Shown here in pieces: positions 25,988-35,121 of a stretch of DNA of 64,000 bases; position 1 is the stretch's first letter; each line of letters begins with the position of its first letter. The stretch comes from Sphingobacterium multivorum. Lineage in GTDB: Bacteria > Bacteroidota > Bacteroidia > Sphingobacteriales > Sphingobacteriaceae. Position numbers and translations under genes: made by a program. The stretch is taken from contig NZ_UAUU01000005.1 of the NCBI RefSeq assembly GCF_900457465.1, forward strand, positions 186,001 through 250,000. Reading direction: 5' to 3'. The notes below the pieces were generated by a model. That model ran no database searches. It had not been told where the DNA came from and saw only the letters and a program-made list of their open reading frames with translations.

Positions 25988-26420
25988 ACGCTTTTTGATT
26001 GGTGGTTTAATTGATTTTTTATCGTGTGCAATAGATACACAGCTGATAATAAGTGATTTTTAATGGTTTATTTTTAGTCCTAAAACTCATTTGAAATGAG
26101 TATGGTCTTTCCCGATTATTGCAAATACGTAACGATCAGTATCAAAATCGTTAACGCCCAAATGGAATACCAAATCATCGTGAAGATATTGCCGCACCTG
26201 TAAAAACAAAAACCTAACAAACTGAAAAACAAGGATACAGGATATACCTGTCATAATTCTAGGGCGAAACATACGTTTATATTTGGTTATTATTGTTTTA
26301 TAAAAATGCGCAAATCCTTGTATCTCGTCCAATCAGAGCGTCTCAATTTTATATCAAAGCGTATCAGTAAAACTCTTTTTTATCTTTTAATTGCCTATTT
26401 TTAGTTCAACGTAATCAGTT
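25988..26420. promoter_or_regulatory. Divergent promoter region of susC and the hybrid regulator
   Basis: 433 bp with no gene. A perfect 17-bp palindrome, ACTCATTT-G-AAATGAGT, lies at 26085-26101, 98 bp upstream of the susC start; it is a candidate binding site for the AraC-type output domain of the adjacent regulator. Confidence 0.45.
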
Positions 26421-29400
26421 TTGAAAAGAATAACCACCATACTCCTTTTGTATATCTTGCTGGCAGTTATCAACCTGCAGGCACAATCGATCTATTTTAA
26501 AAACTATCAGACCCACGATGGCCTTTCCAATAGTACGGTCAAATGTATTACACAAGATATTCAGGGTTTTCTGTGGCTAGGAACGAGGAATGGCCTTAAT
26601 CGTTTTGACGGTAATCAATTTAAAATATTTCGACACAATGCTTCAGATTCGACAAGTATCGGAAGTTCTTCTATTTTAAGCCTCCTCACAGATAGCAAAG
26701 GTGTCCTATGGGTGGGTACCACACGGGGTGCCTATCGTTACGATCCCATAAAAGAAGATTTCAAACCATTCAAGCTCATATCCATCGGTGAAGTAAATGC
26801 CATACACGAATACGCAGGCTTTATATGGTTGCTTTCCAATGGAAAACTGTACCGTTACAATTCTTATACAGGAGAAATATCCCCATTTGATCTCAACAAA
26901 AATACCCTAGTAGCGATCACCAGCAGTAAGAAAGGTGGGTTGTGGGTAACAGACAATAACAGTACAATACTACGGTATCAGGTTAATACGGGTAAATTTT
27001 TCCCTGTTGATCTTAAAAAGATCGATCGACAAACACTAGCGAATACCAAAACCGTATATGCGATCAACGATTCATTGCTAATGGTCGGAACAATCAATTC
27101 GGCTTATTTGTTTGATTTCAAAAATGGCACATTAAAAAATCTATTTGCAAGTCATTACCCCAACAAAGTCATTCAGGCAAACTGTATTATTCAACAAACA
27201 GAGTCGACATACTGGATTGGAACTGAAACCGGAATATACACCTATGATATTCACACAGGCCAGAGCCAACACATCAAAAAAGACCTGCTCAATCCATTTG
27301 CCATTTCTGACAATGCTGTCCTGAATTTCTATCGGGACCGTGAAGACAATATCTGGTTTGGAACATTTTTCGGTGGCTTTAACCAATACAGCAACCAATT
27401 CGACAATTTCAAGAAGTATTTGTCCGGATTTGGAAAATCAGCCCTATCAGGTAATATTGTACACGATATCAAAAAAGATCGCTATGGAAATTTCTGGATC
27501 GGAACAGAAGATGGCGGATTGAACAAAATAGATGCCCAAACACAACAAATCCAGCATTTCATTGCCAACGGAAAAAAAGGCAGTATTGCGCATAACAATG
27601 TCCATGGCTTGGCAACAATCGGCGACGATCTTTGGGTAGGATCCACCACACATGGACTTGACATTCTCGACGTAAAGACTGGAAAATTAAAAAAGCACTA
27701 TGACCGCATCGGCCAAGGTCCCTTACAAAGTAGCTTCGCCGTATGCATTTATAAGTCCAAAGACAATACGATGTTTGTTGGCACAGACCGCGCTTTATAC
27801 GCCTACAACAAAAATAAGGACAGTTTTGATCTCCTTCCTATTCAAGCATGGATACAAGGCATTTATGAAGATGAATATGGTATACTCTGGATCAATACCT
27901 ATGGCAGTGGGATCTTCCAGTATAACCGCAGCTCGGGAGAAATACAGCATTTGCTGTCCGAACAAGGTAAACAAAATACACTCGTCAATAATTACGTCAA
28001 CGGCCTATTTGAAGACAGCAAAAAGAATTTATGGTTTTGCACCGAAAGCGGCCTTTCGAAATACCGCCGTGATGGACGTTTCACCAACTACCTGACCGAA
28101 TCCGGTTTACCTTCTAATCAAGTATTCAAGGTCTTGGAAGACGACAACAACAGCATCTGGATATCGACCGGCGGTGGACTGGTCCGGCTGGACGAGGGTG
28201 TCCCTCGAAGGGTCATCTATACCTCCAGAGATGGGCTTCCCGCAGATCAGTTTAATTATAATTCGGCTTTTAAAAATAGCGACGGAACTTTATATTTCGG
28301 GACTATCAAAGGAATGGTAAGCTTCAACCCCACAAAATCCATTAAGAACAGTTTTATTCCACCCATATTCATCAGCGGCATTCAGATCAACAATGTCAGT
28401 GTGCCGGTTAGTGAAAATGGCATACTCAAAGAATCCATCTCCCTATCAAAAGAGATACACTTAACCTACGACAATTCCAATATCAGCTTCCATATAGCAG
28501 CCTTGAGCTTTGTTTCCCCAAAGAGCAATCCCTATCGTTATATTATGGAAGGTTATGATAAAGGCTGGACCGATATTACGGGAAATCAAAAAATATATTA
28601 CAATAAACTTCCACCAGGTACGTTTACGTTTAAGTTCAGGGGTGCAAATAACAACAGCGTCTGGAATCCGACAGAAAAAAAACTGCTCATCATTGTTTCG
28701 CCCCCCTGGTGGCAATCAAGCTGGGCGTACTTACTTTATTTTGTGAGCTTTGGTACGATTATACTGCTCGTATTACGGTATTATTTTCTACTTATAAAGG
28801 CCAATAATGCTCAAAAGATGGATAGCTATGAACGAAAAAAAGAACAGGAAATTTATAATCTCAAACTGGAGTTCTTTACCAATCTGGCCCACGAAATTCG
28901 TACGCCACTCACCCTGATCAAAATGCCCCTTGAGAAAATAATAAACCAACAAAAATTTACCGATAGCGACACAGCCAAGGATCTCGCATTAATTGAAAAG
29001 AATACAGCGCGTTTAATTCGCCTGACCAACCAACTACTGGATTTTAGAAAAGCAGAAACCAACAATATGAGCCTTATTTTTACTAAAACGGACATCAACA
29101 CACTCCTATCCGAAGTATTCCACGACCTAAATTATCTTGCAAAAGATAAACAGTTGCATTATGAGCTTAGCCTGCCACGTATCAGTCTCGCTGCTTATGT
29201 GGATGAGGAAGCTCTCCGAAAAATCTTTACTAATCTTATTCACAACGCCATCAAATATGAAGATGAAGAAGTCTATGTTAGGCTCCTCCCTTTTAATAGC
29301 GATGATATTATGTTCAATATCGAATTTAAGAATGATGGGGAGCTTATTCCTTATGAAAAAAGAGAAAAAATATTTGAACCATTTTATCGATTGAACGAAT

Positions 29401-30377
29401 CCGATAAAGATACGGGGACAGGTATTGGCCTTCCCCTATCCCGCTCCTTGGTCGAATTGCACCAAGGAACCTTGTCACTTGTCTATCTGGAAGAAAACCG
29501 CAATATATTCCTGCTGTCTGTACCGATTTTTCAAGAACAATCACTGGACATCAAATCTTTTCAGGAAGATAATGACGATCATGTATTAAATGATAAACCA
29601 GACGAGCAGGAGGAAGAAAAACCGGTGATTCTACTCGTCGAAGACAATAAAGAAATTCTCGCCTACCTCAATAAAGAATTAAAAACCAGCTATATAATCC
29701 TACGAGCTGGCAATGGTGCCGAAGCGCTCGAAATATTAGACCAGGAGAATGTACAACTGGTACTGACAGACATCATGATGCCTATTATGGATGGCCTAGC
29801 TTTATGCAGACGTATCAAAACAGATATTCTCTATAGTCATATTCCCGTGATCTTTCTGACCGCAAAAAATGCATTGGATTCCAAAATTCAGGGATTAAAA
29901 AATGGTGCCGATGCTTATATCGAAAAACCTTTTTCGCTTGAATTCCTCATGGTACAAATACGCAATATTCTCAAGAACCGAAAAATTATCAAGAATTACT
30001 TCACTAACACCCTCAGCTCCAACTTAATAGATATCAACGTTTCGGGTCCTGACAAAGATTTCATCAGTCAGCTCAATACGGTTATTTATGAGAATATTTC
30101 AGCGATAGACCTTAATGTGGATGAACTGGCCAAACTGATGCATATGAGTCGTCCGACCCTTTACCGTAAAATCAAAGGACTCTCCGACCTAACACCCAAT
30201 GAATTGATCAATATTTCACGATTAAAAAAAGCGGCAGAACTGCTTACCCAGAAAGAATACAACATTACCCAAGTATCAACGATGGTAGGTTACACCGTGC
30301 AATCCAATTTTTCCAGGGACTTCCATAAACATTATGGTATGTCGCCGAGCAACTATATTCTTGAAAACAGTAAATAA
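26421..30377 (+). CDS. Hybrid two-component system sensor kinase/response regulator (HTCS) with AraC output
   Basis: A single 1318-residue inner-membrane protein that senses a glycan in the periplasm and activates transcription. A signal peptide (residues 1-22) is followed by a two-component-propeller sensor of repeated blades (LWLGTRNGLNRFDG, LWVGTTRGAYRYD, NIWFGTFFGGFNQYS) up to about 640 and a Y_Y_Y domain (YRYIMEGYDKGWTDITG) at about 690-760. A transmembrane helix lies near 768-790 and the HisKA H-box NLAHEIRTPLTLI has His824. A HATPase domain (GTGIGLPLSRSLVELHQGTL) comes next, then a receiver with VLTDIMMPIMDGL (Asp1117) and a C-terminal AraC helix-turn-helix (LAKLMHMSRPTLYRKIKGLS). The start is TTG, as no ATG lies upstream in frame. 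It is divergent from the susC/susD pair, its likely target. Confidence 0.96.
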   Translation: MKRITTILLLYILLAVINLQAQSIYFKNYQTHDGLSNSTVKCITQDIQGFLWLGTRNGLNRFDGNQFKIFRHNASDSTSIGSSSILSLLTDSKGVLWVGTTRGAYRYDPIKEDFKPFKLISIGEVNAIHEYAGFIWLLSNGKLYRYNSYTGEISPFDLNKNTLVAITSSKKGGLWVTDNNSTILRYQVNTGKFFPVDLKKIDRQTLANTKTVYAINDSLLMVGTINSAYLFDFKNGTLKNLFASHYPNKVIQANCIIQQTESTYWIGTETGIYTYDIHTGQSQHIKKDLLNPFAISDNAVLNFYRDREDNIWFGTFFGGFNQYSNQFDNFKKYLSGFGKSALSGNIVHDIKKDRYGNFWIGTEDGGLNKIDAQTQQIQHFIANGKKGSIAHNNVHGLATIGDDLWVGSTTHGLDILDVKTGKLKKHYDRIGQGPLQSSFAVCIYKSKDNTMFVGTDRALYAYNKNKDSFDLLPIQAWIQGIYEDEYGILWINTYGSGIFQYNRSSGEIQHLLSEQGKQNTLVNNYVNGLFEDSKKNLWFCTESGLSKYRRDGRFTNYLTESGLPSNQVFKVLEDDNNSIWISTGGGLVRLDEGVPRRVIYTSRDGLPADQFNYNSAFKNSDGTLYFGTIKGMVSFNPTKSIKNSFIPPIFISGIQINNVSVPVSENGILKESISLSKEIHLTYDNSNISFHIAALSFVSPKSNPYRYIMEGYDKGWTDITGNQKIYYNKLPPGTFTFKFRGANNNSVWNPTEKKLLIIVSPPWWQSSWAYLLYFVSFGTIILLVLRYYFLLIKANNAQKMDSYERKKEQEIYNLKLEFFTNLAHEIRTPLTLIKMPLEKIINQQKFTDSDTAKDLALIEKNTARLIRLTNQLLDFRKAETNNMSLIFTKTDINTLLSEVFHDLNYLAKDKQLHYELSLPRISLAAYVDEEALRKIFTNLIHNAIKYEDEEVYVRLLPFNSDDIMFNIEFKNDGELIPYEKREKIFEPFYRLNESDKDTGTGIGLPLSRSLVELHQGTLSLVYLEENRNIFLLSVPIFQEQSLDIKSFQEDNDDHVLNDKPDEQEEEKPVILLVEDNKEILAYLNKELKTSYIILRAGNGAEALEILDQENVQLVLTDIMMPIMDGLALCRRIKTDILYSHIPVIFLTAKNALDSKIQGLKNGADAYIEKPFSLEFLMVQIRNILKNRKIIKNYFTNTLSSNLIDINVSGPDKDFISQLNTVIYENISAIDLNVDELAKLMHMSRPTLYRKIKGLSDLTPNELINISRLKKAAELLTQKEYNITQVSTMVGYTVQSNFSRDFHKHYGMSPSNYILENSK

Positions 30378-30557
30378 TGTATACGTGTTCAGCAAATGAT
30401 GGTGCATTTTTCAGCAATTGATACGCACAAGTTTTAGTAAATCGAACGAAATTATCCCGCTGTGTAAAAGCGAGCCGTGCTAACTAAAGCAAATTAGTAT
30501 ACTTAAGGAGATGATGAAAATCCAATTGCAGGAGCTGGGCCAAGTGAGCAGAAAATC

Positions 30558-30589
30558 GTAGACGTAAGCTCTATTTACTACGTCTACGA
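30558..30589. terminator. Bidirectional hairpin between convergent HTCS and MFS genes
   Basis: CGTAGACGTA pairs perfectly with TACGTCTACG around a 12-base loop, nine bases from the MFS stop. No long T-run is present. Confidence 0.6.
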
Positions 30590-30597
30590 TAATGATC

Positions 30598-31923
30598 TTA
30601 GCGTTTACTCTTGGGAACAAAGAATGCAGCCAGCAGCATAAATACACCGGCCAACAACAAGCCATAAATGGATTGGCTATGAAAAAAATATTTGATGATC
30701 ATTCCTCCAAAAAATCCACATACAATCTGTGGTAAGGTAATGAAGAAATTGAAAAGCCCCATATAAACCCCCATTTTCCCTGCAGGCAGGTGATCGCTCA
30801 AAATGGCATAAGGCATCGCTAAAATACTTCCCCAAGCGATACCAATACCGATCATGGGAAGAATCAGCAGATTAGCATCTTTAATCAGAAACAATGAAAT
30901 CAACGAAAGTCCTCCAATGGAAAGCCCAAGCGCATGCGTTTTTCCACGCCCGAGCTGTTTGGCTATCCGCGGAATAAACAAAGCATATAGAGCCGATACC
31001 CCATTGTAAATACCAAAAAGCACGCCCACCCAATTGGCCGCCTCCATATAAAGATCCTGCCGATTTCCTTCCCGCAGGTAAAAAACCGAATCTGCAATCG
31101 CAGGAGTTGTATATACCCACATCATAAAAAGGGCAAACCAGGAAAAGAATTGAACCCAACCGAGTTTGCGCATGATCAATGGCATCTTACCAATATCGCT
31201 GGCAATAGCGCGCAAACCAAATTTTGGCGCTGTCTCCTGTTCAACCACCAGGGTATCGGAAAATGACCGTAATTCCTGTGGCGTATATTCCTTCGTTTTA
31301 AACACCGACCACAACACCGTTAGAAGCAGTACAAAACCACCAAAGTAAAAAGAATATATCACATTGTTTGGCACCTGACCAGCTTCGGAAGTTCCCTGCA
31401 CATGAAAATATTTTGTCAGTATAAAGGGAAGTAACGATCCCAATACGGCTCCAATACCGATCAGAAAGGTTTGTACGGAGAATCCAAGACTACGTTGGTT
31501 ACTCGGTAGATTATCGCCAATTAAGGCTCTAAAGGGCTCCATTGTCACATTGATGGAAGCATCCATAAACATTAATAGTCCTGCTCCTATCCAAAGTGGT
31601 GCTAGCAATGTGGTAAATACTGCTGCATTCGGCATCAAAAACAGGGTTATGGTGGTCAGCAGTGCACCCACCAAAATATAAGGCCGACGACGCCCCAATT
31701 TATTCCAGGTTCGATCGCTATAATGCCCGATAATTGGCTGCACAATCATCCCCGTAATCGGAGCTGCAAGCCAAAACAGCGACAGGTGTTCTACATCAGC
31801 ACCAAATGTCTGTAGAATACGGGAAGCATTGCCGTTTTGTAAGGCAAACCCCATTTGTATGCCCAAAAACCCAAAACTCATATTGATGACCTGGCTAATG
31901 CTTAATTCAGGTTTATTTCCCAT
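30598..31923 (-). CDS. MFS transporter, SLC45-like (maltose/maltodextrin uptake)
   Basis: A 441-residue inner-membrane sugar transporter with about 12 hydrophobic segments. Family marks are SFGFLGIQMGFALQNGNASRI near the start, WLAAPITGMIVQPIIGHYSDR with the MFS signature, and KLGRRRPYILVGALL after helix 3. The later part has PYAILSDHLPAGKMGVYMGLFN. This subgroup (glycoside-pentoside-hexuronide or SLC45 type) commonly sits in maltose operons of Bacteroidota and should import maltose released in the periplasm. It is the last gene of the operon, 100 bp after the maltose phosphorylase gene, and ends in a hairpin shared with the convergent regulator gene. Confidence 0.9.
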   Translation of the reverse strand: MGNKPELSISQVINMSFGFLGIQMGFALQNGNASRILQTFGADVEHLSLFWLAAPITGMIVQPIIGHYSDRTWNKLGRRRPYILVGALLTTITLFLMPNAAVFTTLLAPLWIGAGLLMFMDASINVTMEPFRALIGDNLPSNQRSLGFSVQTFLIGIGAVLGSLLPFILTKYFHVQGTSEAGQVPNNVIYSFYFGGFVLLLTVLWSVFKTKEYTPQELRSFSDTLVVEQETAPKFGLRAIASDIGKMPLIMRKLGWVQFFSWFALFMMWVYTTPAIADSVFYLREGNRQDLYMEAANWVGVLFGIYNGVSALYALFIPRIAKQLGRGKTHALGLSIGGLSLISLFLIKDANLLILPMIGIGIAWGSILAMPYAILSDHLPAGKMGVYMGLFNFFITLPQIVCGFFGGMIIKYFFHSQSIYGLLLAGVFMLLAAFFVPKSKR

Positions 31924-32023
31924 AATAGGCTATCAAAATTTAAGACAAAATACAATTTAATTATCACTTAATCCCTATTTTCAGCAGGATAAGATTGGTT
32001 CTTACGCTGCTGAAAGCAGGGGC

Positions 32024-34330
32024 TTACCGAACCTGAAACACCTGCTTTTTGCTTTGTGCAGCCAGAATGAAAGCTTCTGCCTCCGTCTGGATATGGGCCG
32101 CAGTGTCACTGTCATTTTCGATCGTAAATCCATCCGACCGTACCGTAATCAACAAGGTCGCACCGCGAAATAAGACACGGAATTTATACCCTTCCCACTC
32201 TTTAGGCAACATTGGATTTAAATACAGTTTTCCGTCCTTAATCCGCATTCCTGCAAAGCCCTCTACGATTGTCATCCAGGTACCCGCCATGGAAGTGATA
32301 TGTAAACCGTCTTCGGTATCGTTATTATAATCATCCAGATCCAAACGAGAGGTCCGCAGATAGAATTCATAGGCTTTTTCTGGTTTATTCAACTTAGCAG
32401 CCAATATCGCATGGACGCAAGGAGAAAGCGAGCTTTCATGTACCGTAAACGGCTCATAGAATTCATAATGTCGCCTTAAGGCTTCAAGATCAAACTGGTC
32501 TTCGAGAAAGTAAAAGCCCTGCAGCACATCGGCCTGTTTGATGTAACAGGAACGTAGAATCCTATCCCAGCTCCAACGCTGGTTGATCGGTCGTTGAGCC
32601 GGATCAAGTTCGGCCACAGGAATTAACTCTTTGTCGAGGAAACCATCCTGTTGCAGAAACACCCCGCGCTGCGCATCAAAAGGATAATACATGTTATCGA
32701 TAATATGCTGCCATTTTTCCTGTTCCTCCGCTCCTATGGCTAACTTCGTTTTTAATGCGTCAGCAATGTCGGAGTTCAGCTGCGCCAGCTTGTTTAAACA
32801 GTCCAGTGTATATTCTAGGCACCAGGAAGCAATCCGATTGGTATACCAGTTGTTGTTCACGTTGTTTTCATACTCGTTTGGTCCCGTCACCCCCAACATG
32901 ACATATTGCTGGCGCTCAGCGCTCCAATTAACGCGCTGTGCCCAGAATCGGCTTATCGCAATCAAGACTTCCAAGCCGTGTGACCAGATGTAGTCCTGAT
33001 CACCGGTGTAACGGACATAGTTATAAATCGCGAATGCAATAGCTCCATTGCGATGAATTTCCTCAAACGTAATTTCCCATTCATTATGGCATTCCTCACC
33101 ATTAATCGTCACCATGGGATAAAGTGCAGCTCCATTGGTAAAGCCAAGTTTAGCGGCGTTTTCGATGGCTTTACCCAATTGCTGATGACGATAAATCAAC
33201 AAGTTACGCGCAATATTTGGAGATTGTGTTGCGAGGTAAAAAGGAATACAATAAGCTTCAGTATCCCAATAGGTGACACCGCCATATTTTTCTCCGGTAA
33301 AACCTTTCGGACCAATATTGAGTCGCTCATCTTCGCCGGTATAGGTCTGGTTGAGCTGAAATATATTATAGCGTATAGCCTGCTGCGCAGCAACATCACC
33401 ACTGATTTCAATGTCACTTTCTGCCCAGATCGCTTGCCAAGCTGCTGCTTGTTTCTCCTTTAGTTGCTCATAGCTCAGTGCATCTAGCTTATGTAAATTG
33501 ACCGAAGCAGCCACTTCTAGCTCTGCCGACACATGGTTCTGTGATGTAACAATGGAAACTCGCTTTTCAACGCGACAAATTTGAGATTCGCTTAGCACGG
33601 TCTTATAAATTTCTGCTATACAGCCTCGACTTGTCACCGTATCTTGCACTTCGACAACGGCTGTAGGTCCTGTCACGGTAGTTGTAAGCAGGGCGTACAC
33701 CTCAAAGCCAGTTTTCTTGGTACGCGCCGCCACAAAGGTATTTTCACCATCTCTTCCCTGCGCTGTGCTTTCCCAAAATTGCTCGTCGTAGTTACTGTCT
33801 CGATTGACAACTTCAGCATTTAAATGCGAGCGGACCTCCAAAGCAATCGGACCGGAAAGTGCCTGTATGTTGTACTGTAATGAAGCTGTTTCCGAAGCAA
33901 ACAGATGATACATCCGGCTTGCTTCAACCTTCAACTGTGCCCCATCGGGCATTTCCACAATAAAACTGCGGTATAAAACCCCATTTTGCATATCCAGGCG
34001 ACGTTCAAAAGATTTGACCGCAACTTTGTTTAGGTCGAGAACCTGCCCATTCACTAGAATATGTAGGCCTATCCAATCGATGGAATTGATGACCTTGGCA
34101 AAATATTCGGGATACCCATTTTTCCACCAGCCCACGCGTGTTTTGTCAGGATAATAAATACCCGCTAGGTACGATCCCTGTAACGACTTCCCGCTGAATT
34201 CTTCTTCAAAATTAGCCCTCTGCCCCATCCGACCATTACCAATAGCGAAGATACTTTCCGAAAATTCATTATGTTCGGGACGAAAGGTGTCTTCGATAAT
34301 TTGCCAAGGGTTATGTTTGATATATGTTTT
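32024..34330 (-). CDS. Glycoside hydrolase family 65, maltose phosphorylase type
   Basis: Cytosolic phosphorylase splitting maltose with phosphate into glucose and beta-glucose-1-phosphate. From the ATG at 34330 (MKTYIKHNPWQIIEDTF) it has 768 residues, the usual length; a TTG at 34396 would add 22 residues unlike the family. Motifs include EFSESIFAIGNGRMGQRANF at the N-terminal beta-sandwich, GVTYWDTEAYCIPFY, and GVTGPNEYENNVNNNWYTN with the general-acid Glu at about residue 486. LLIYRHQQLGKAIENAAKLG and the C-terminal LDDYNNDTEDGLHITSMAGTW are also visible. No signal peptide. It lies between pgmB and the MFS gene, so the phosphorolysis product feeds directly to the mutase. Confidence 0.94.
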   Translation of the reverse strand, partial: KTYIKHNPWQIIEDTFRPEHNEFSESIFAIGNGRMGQRANFEEEFSGKSLQGSYLAGIYYPDKTRVGWWKNGYPEYFAKVINSIDWIGLHILVNGQVLDLNKVAVKSFERRLDMQNGVLYRSFIVEMPDGAQLKVEASRMYHLFASETASLQYNIQALSGPIALEVRSHLNAEVVNRDSNYDEQFWESTAQGRDGENTFVAARTKKTGFEVYALLTTTVTGPTAVVEVQDTVTSRGCIAEIYKTVLSESQICRVEKRVSIVTSQNHVSAELEVAASVNLHKLDALSYEQLKEKQAAAWQAIWAESDIEISGDVAAQQAIRYNIFQLNQTYTGEDERLNIGPKGFTGEKYGGVTYWDTEAYCIPFYLATQSPNIARNLLIYRHQQLGKAIENAAKLGFTNGAALYPMVTINGEECHNEWEITFEEIHRNGAIAFAIYNYVRYTGDQDYIWSHGLEVLIAISRFWAQRVNWSAERQQYVMLGVTGPNEYENNVNNNWYTNRIASWCLEYTLDCLNKLAQLNSDIADALKTKLAIGAEEQEKWQHIIDNMYYPFDAQRGVFLQQDGFLDKELIPVAELDPAQRPINQRWSWDRILRSCYIKQADVLQGFYFLEDQFDLEALRRHYEFYEPFTVHESSLSPCVHAILAAKLNKPEKAYEFYLRTSRLDLDDYNNDTEDGLHITSMAGTWMTIVEGFAGMRIKDGKLYLNPMLPKEWEGYKFRVLFRGATLLITVRSDGFTIENDSDTAAHIQTEAEAFILAAQSKKQVFQVR

Positions 34331-34440
34331 CATCTTTATATTTTTTTCAATGCGCGACGGATACTCTGCCTCAATCATTCTGGTCTTCTTTGCCAATATG
34401 ATCTACGCCTTGCTTCCATCACTTGAATTGCTCCTAAAAT

Positions 34441-35088
34441 TTAAAATTTATCGACTAAGGCTCCTAAATCGGCTACCACTAAATCTGCTCCGTTAAGATG
34501 TTCAGCCCGCCCAATCCCTATCACCTGCATGCCGGCTGCCCTTGCCGCATCTATTCCGGCTTGGGCATCTTCCAGCACGAGACAGCATGCCGGTTCAATT
34601 CCCAAAGCCTCAGCTCCCTTCAGGAAAACTGCTGGATTAGGTTTAGACAGTTGAACCACATTTCCATCAATCAATGCGTCGAAATAGCTGATAATCCCCG
34701 TTTTTTCAAGGATACCCATCGCGTTCTTGCTGGCTGACCCCAATGCAATCTTAATCCCCTTTTTCCGGAGTTTTTCTAATAGATCTAAACTACCTGAAAG
34801 CAAGTGGTCAGGGCTGAGTTGTTCAATCAGCTCCAAGTACCATTTGTTTTTAAGTGACAGCAAATCCGCTTTTTCAGCATCGGATATTTTCGCCCCCGCC
34901 CATTTTAAAATAAGCTCGAGGGATTCAATGCGACTGACCCCTTTCAACTGTTCATTGTCAACAAGAGAAAACGAATAACCCAAGCCTTCTGCCAATCTAT
35001 GCCAGGCTTGAAAATGGTAGACCGCCGTATCCACCAACACACCGTCCAAATCAAATATTACGGCTTTTACAGTTTTATAATTAATCAT
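34441..35088 (-). CDS. pgmB: Beta-phosphoglucomutase (HAD superfamily)
   Basis: A 215-residue HAD phosphatase-fold enzyme that converts beta-glucose-1-phosphate to glucose-6-phosphate. The motif AVIFDLDGVLVDTAVYHF holds the nucleophile and acid/base Asp pair (about residues 13 and 15). The cap region has KGVSRIESLELIL, a specificity mark of the beta-PGM group. Motif II/III are IALGSASKNAMGILEKTG and PAVFLKGAEALGIEPACCLV with LEDAQAGIDAARAAG. Cytosolic. It is flanked by the GH13 enzyme and the GH65 phosphorylase that makes its substrate, 33 bp and 110 bp away. Confidence 0.95.
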   Translation of the reverse strand: MINYKTVKAVIFDLDGVLVDTAVYHFQAWHRLAEGLGYSFSLVDNEQLKGVSRIESLELILKWAGAKISDAEKADLLSLKNKWYLELIEQLSPDHLLSGSLDLLEKLRKKGIKIALGSASKNAMGILEKTGIISYFDALIDGNVVQLSKPNPAVFLKGAEALGIEPACCLVLEDAQAGIDAARAAGMQVIGIGRAEHLNGADLVVADLGALVDKF

Positions 35089-35121
35089 CGAAAAATGAAT
35101 TCTATAGAATTTTAAATTGTG

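Noticed and set aside
32049..33463. + strand frames over the GH65 gene
   Set aside because: Shadows of the maltose phosphorylase; composition follows the opposite strand's codon pattern.
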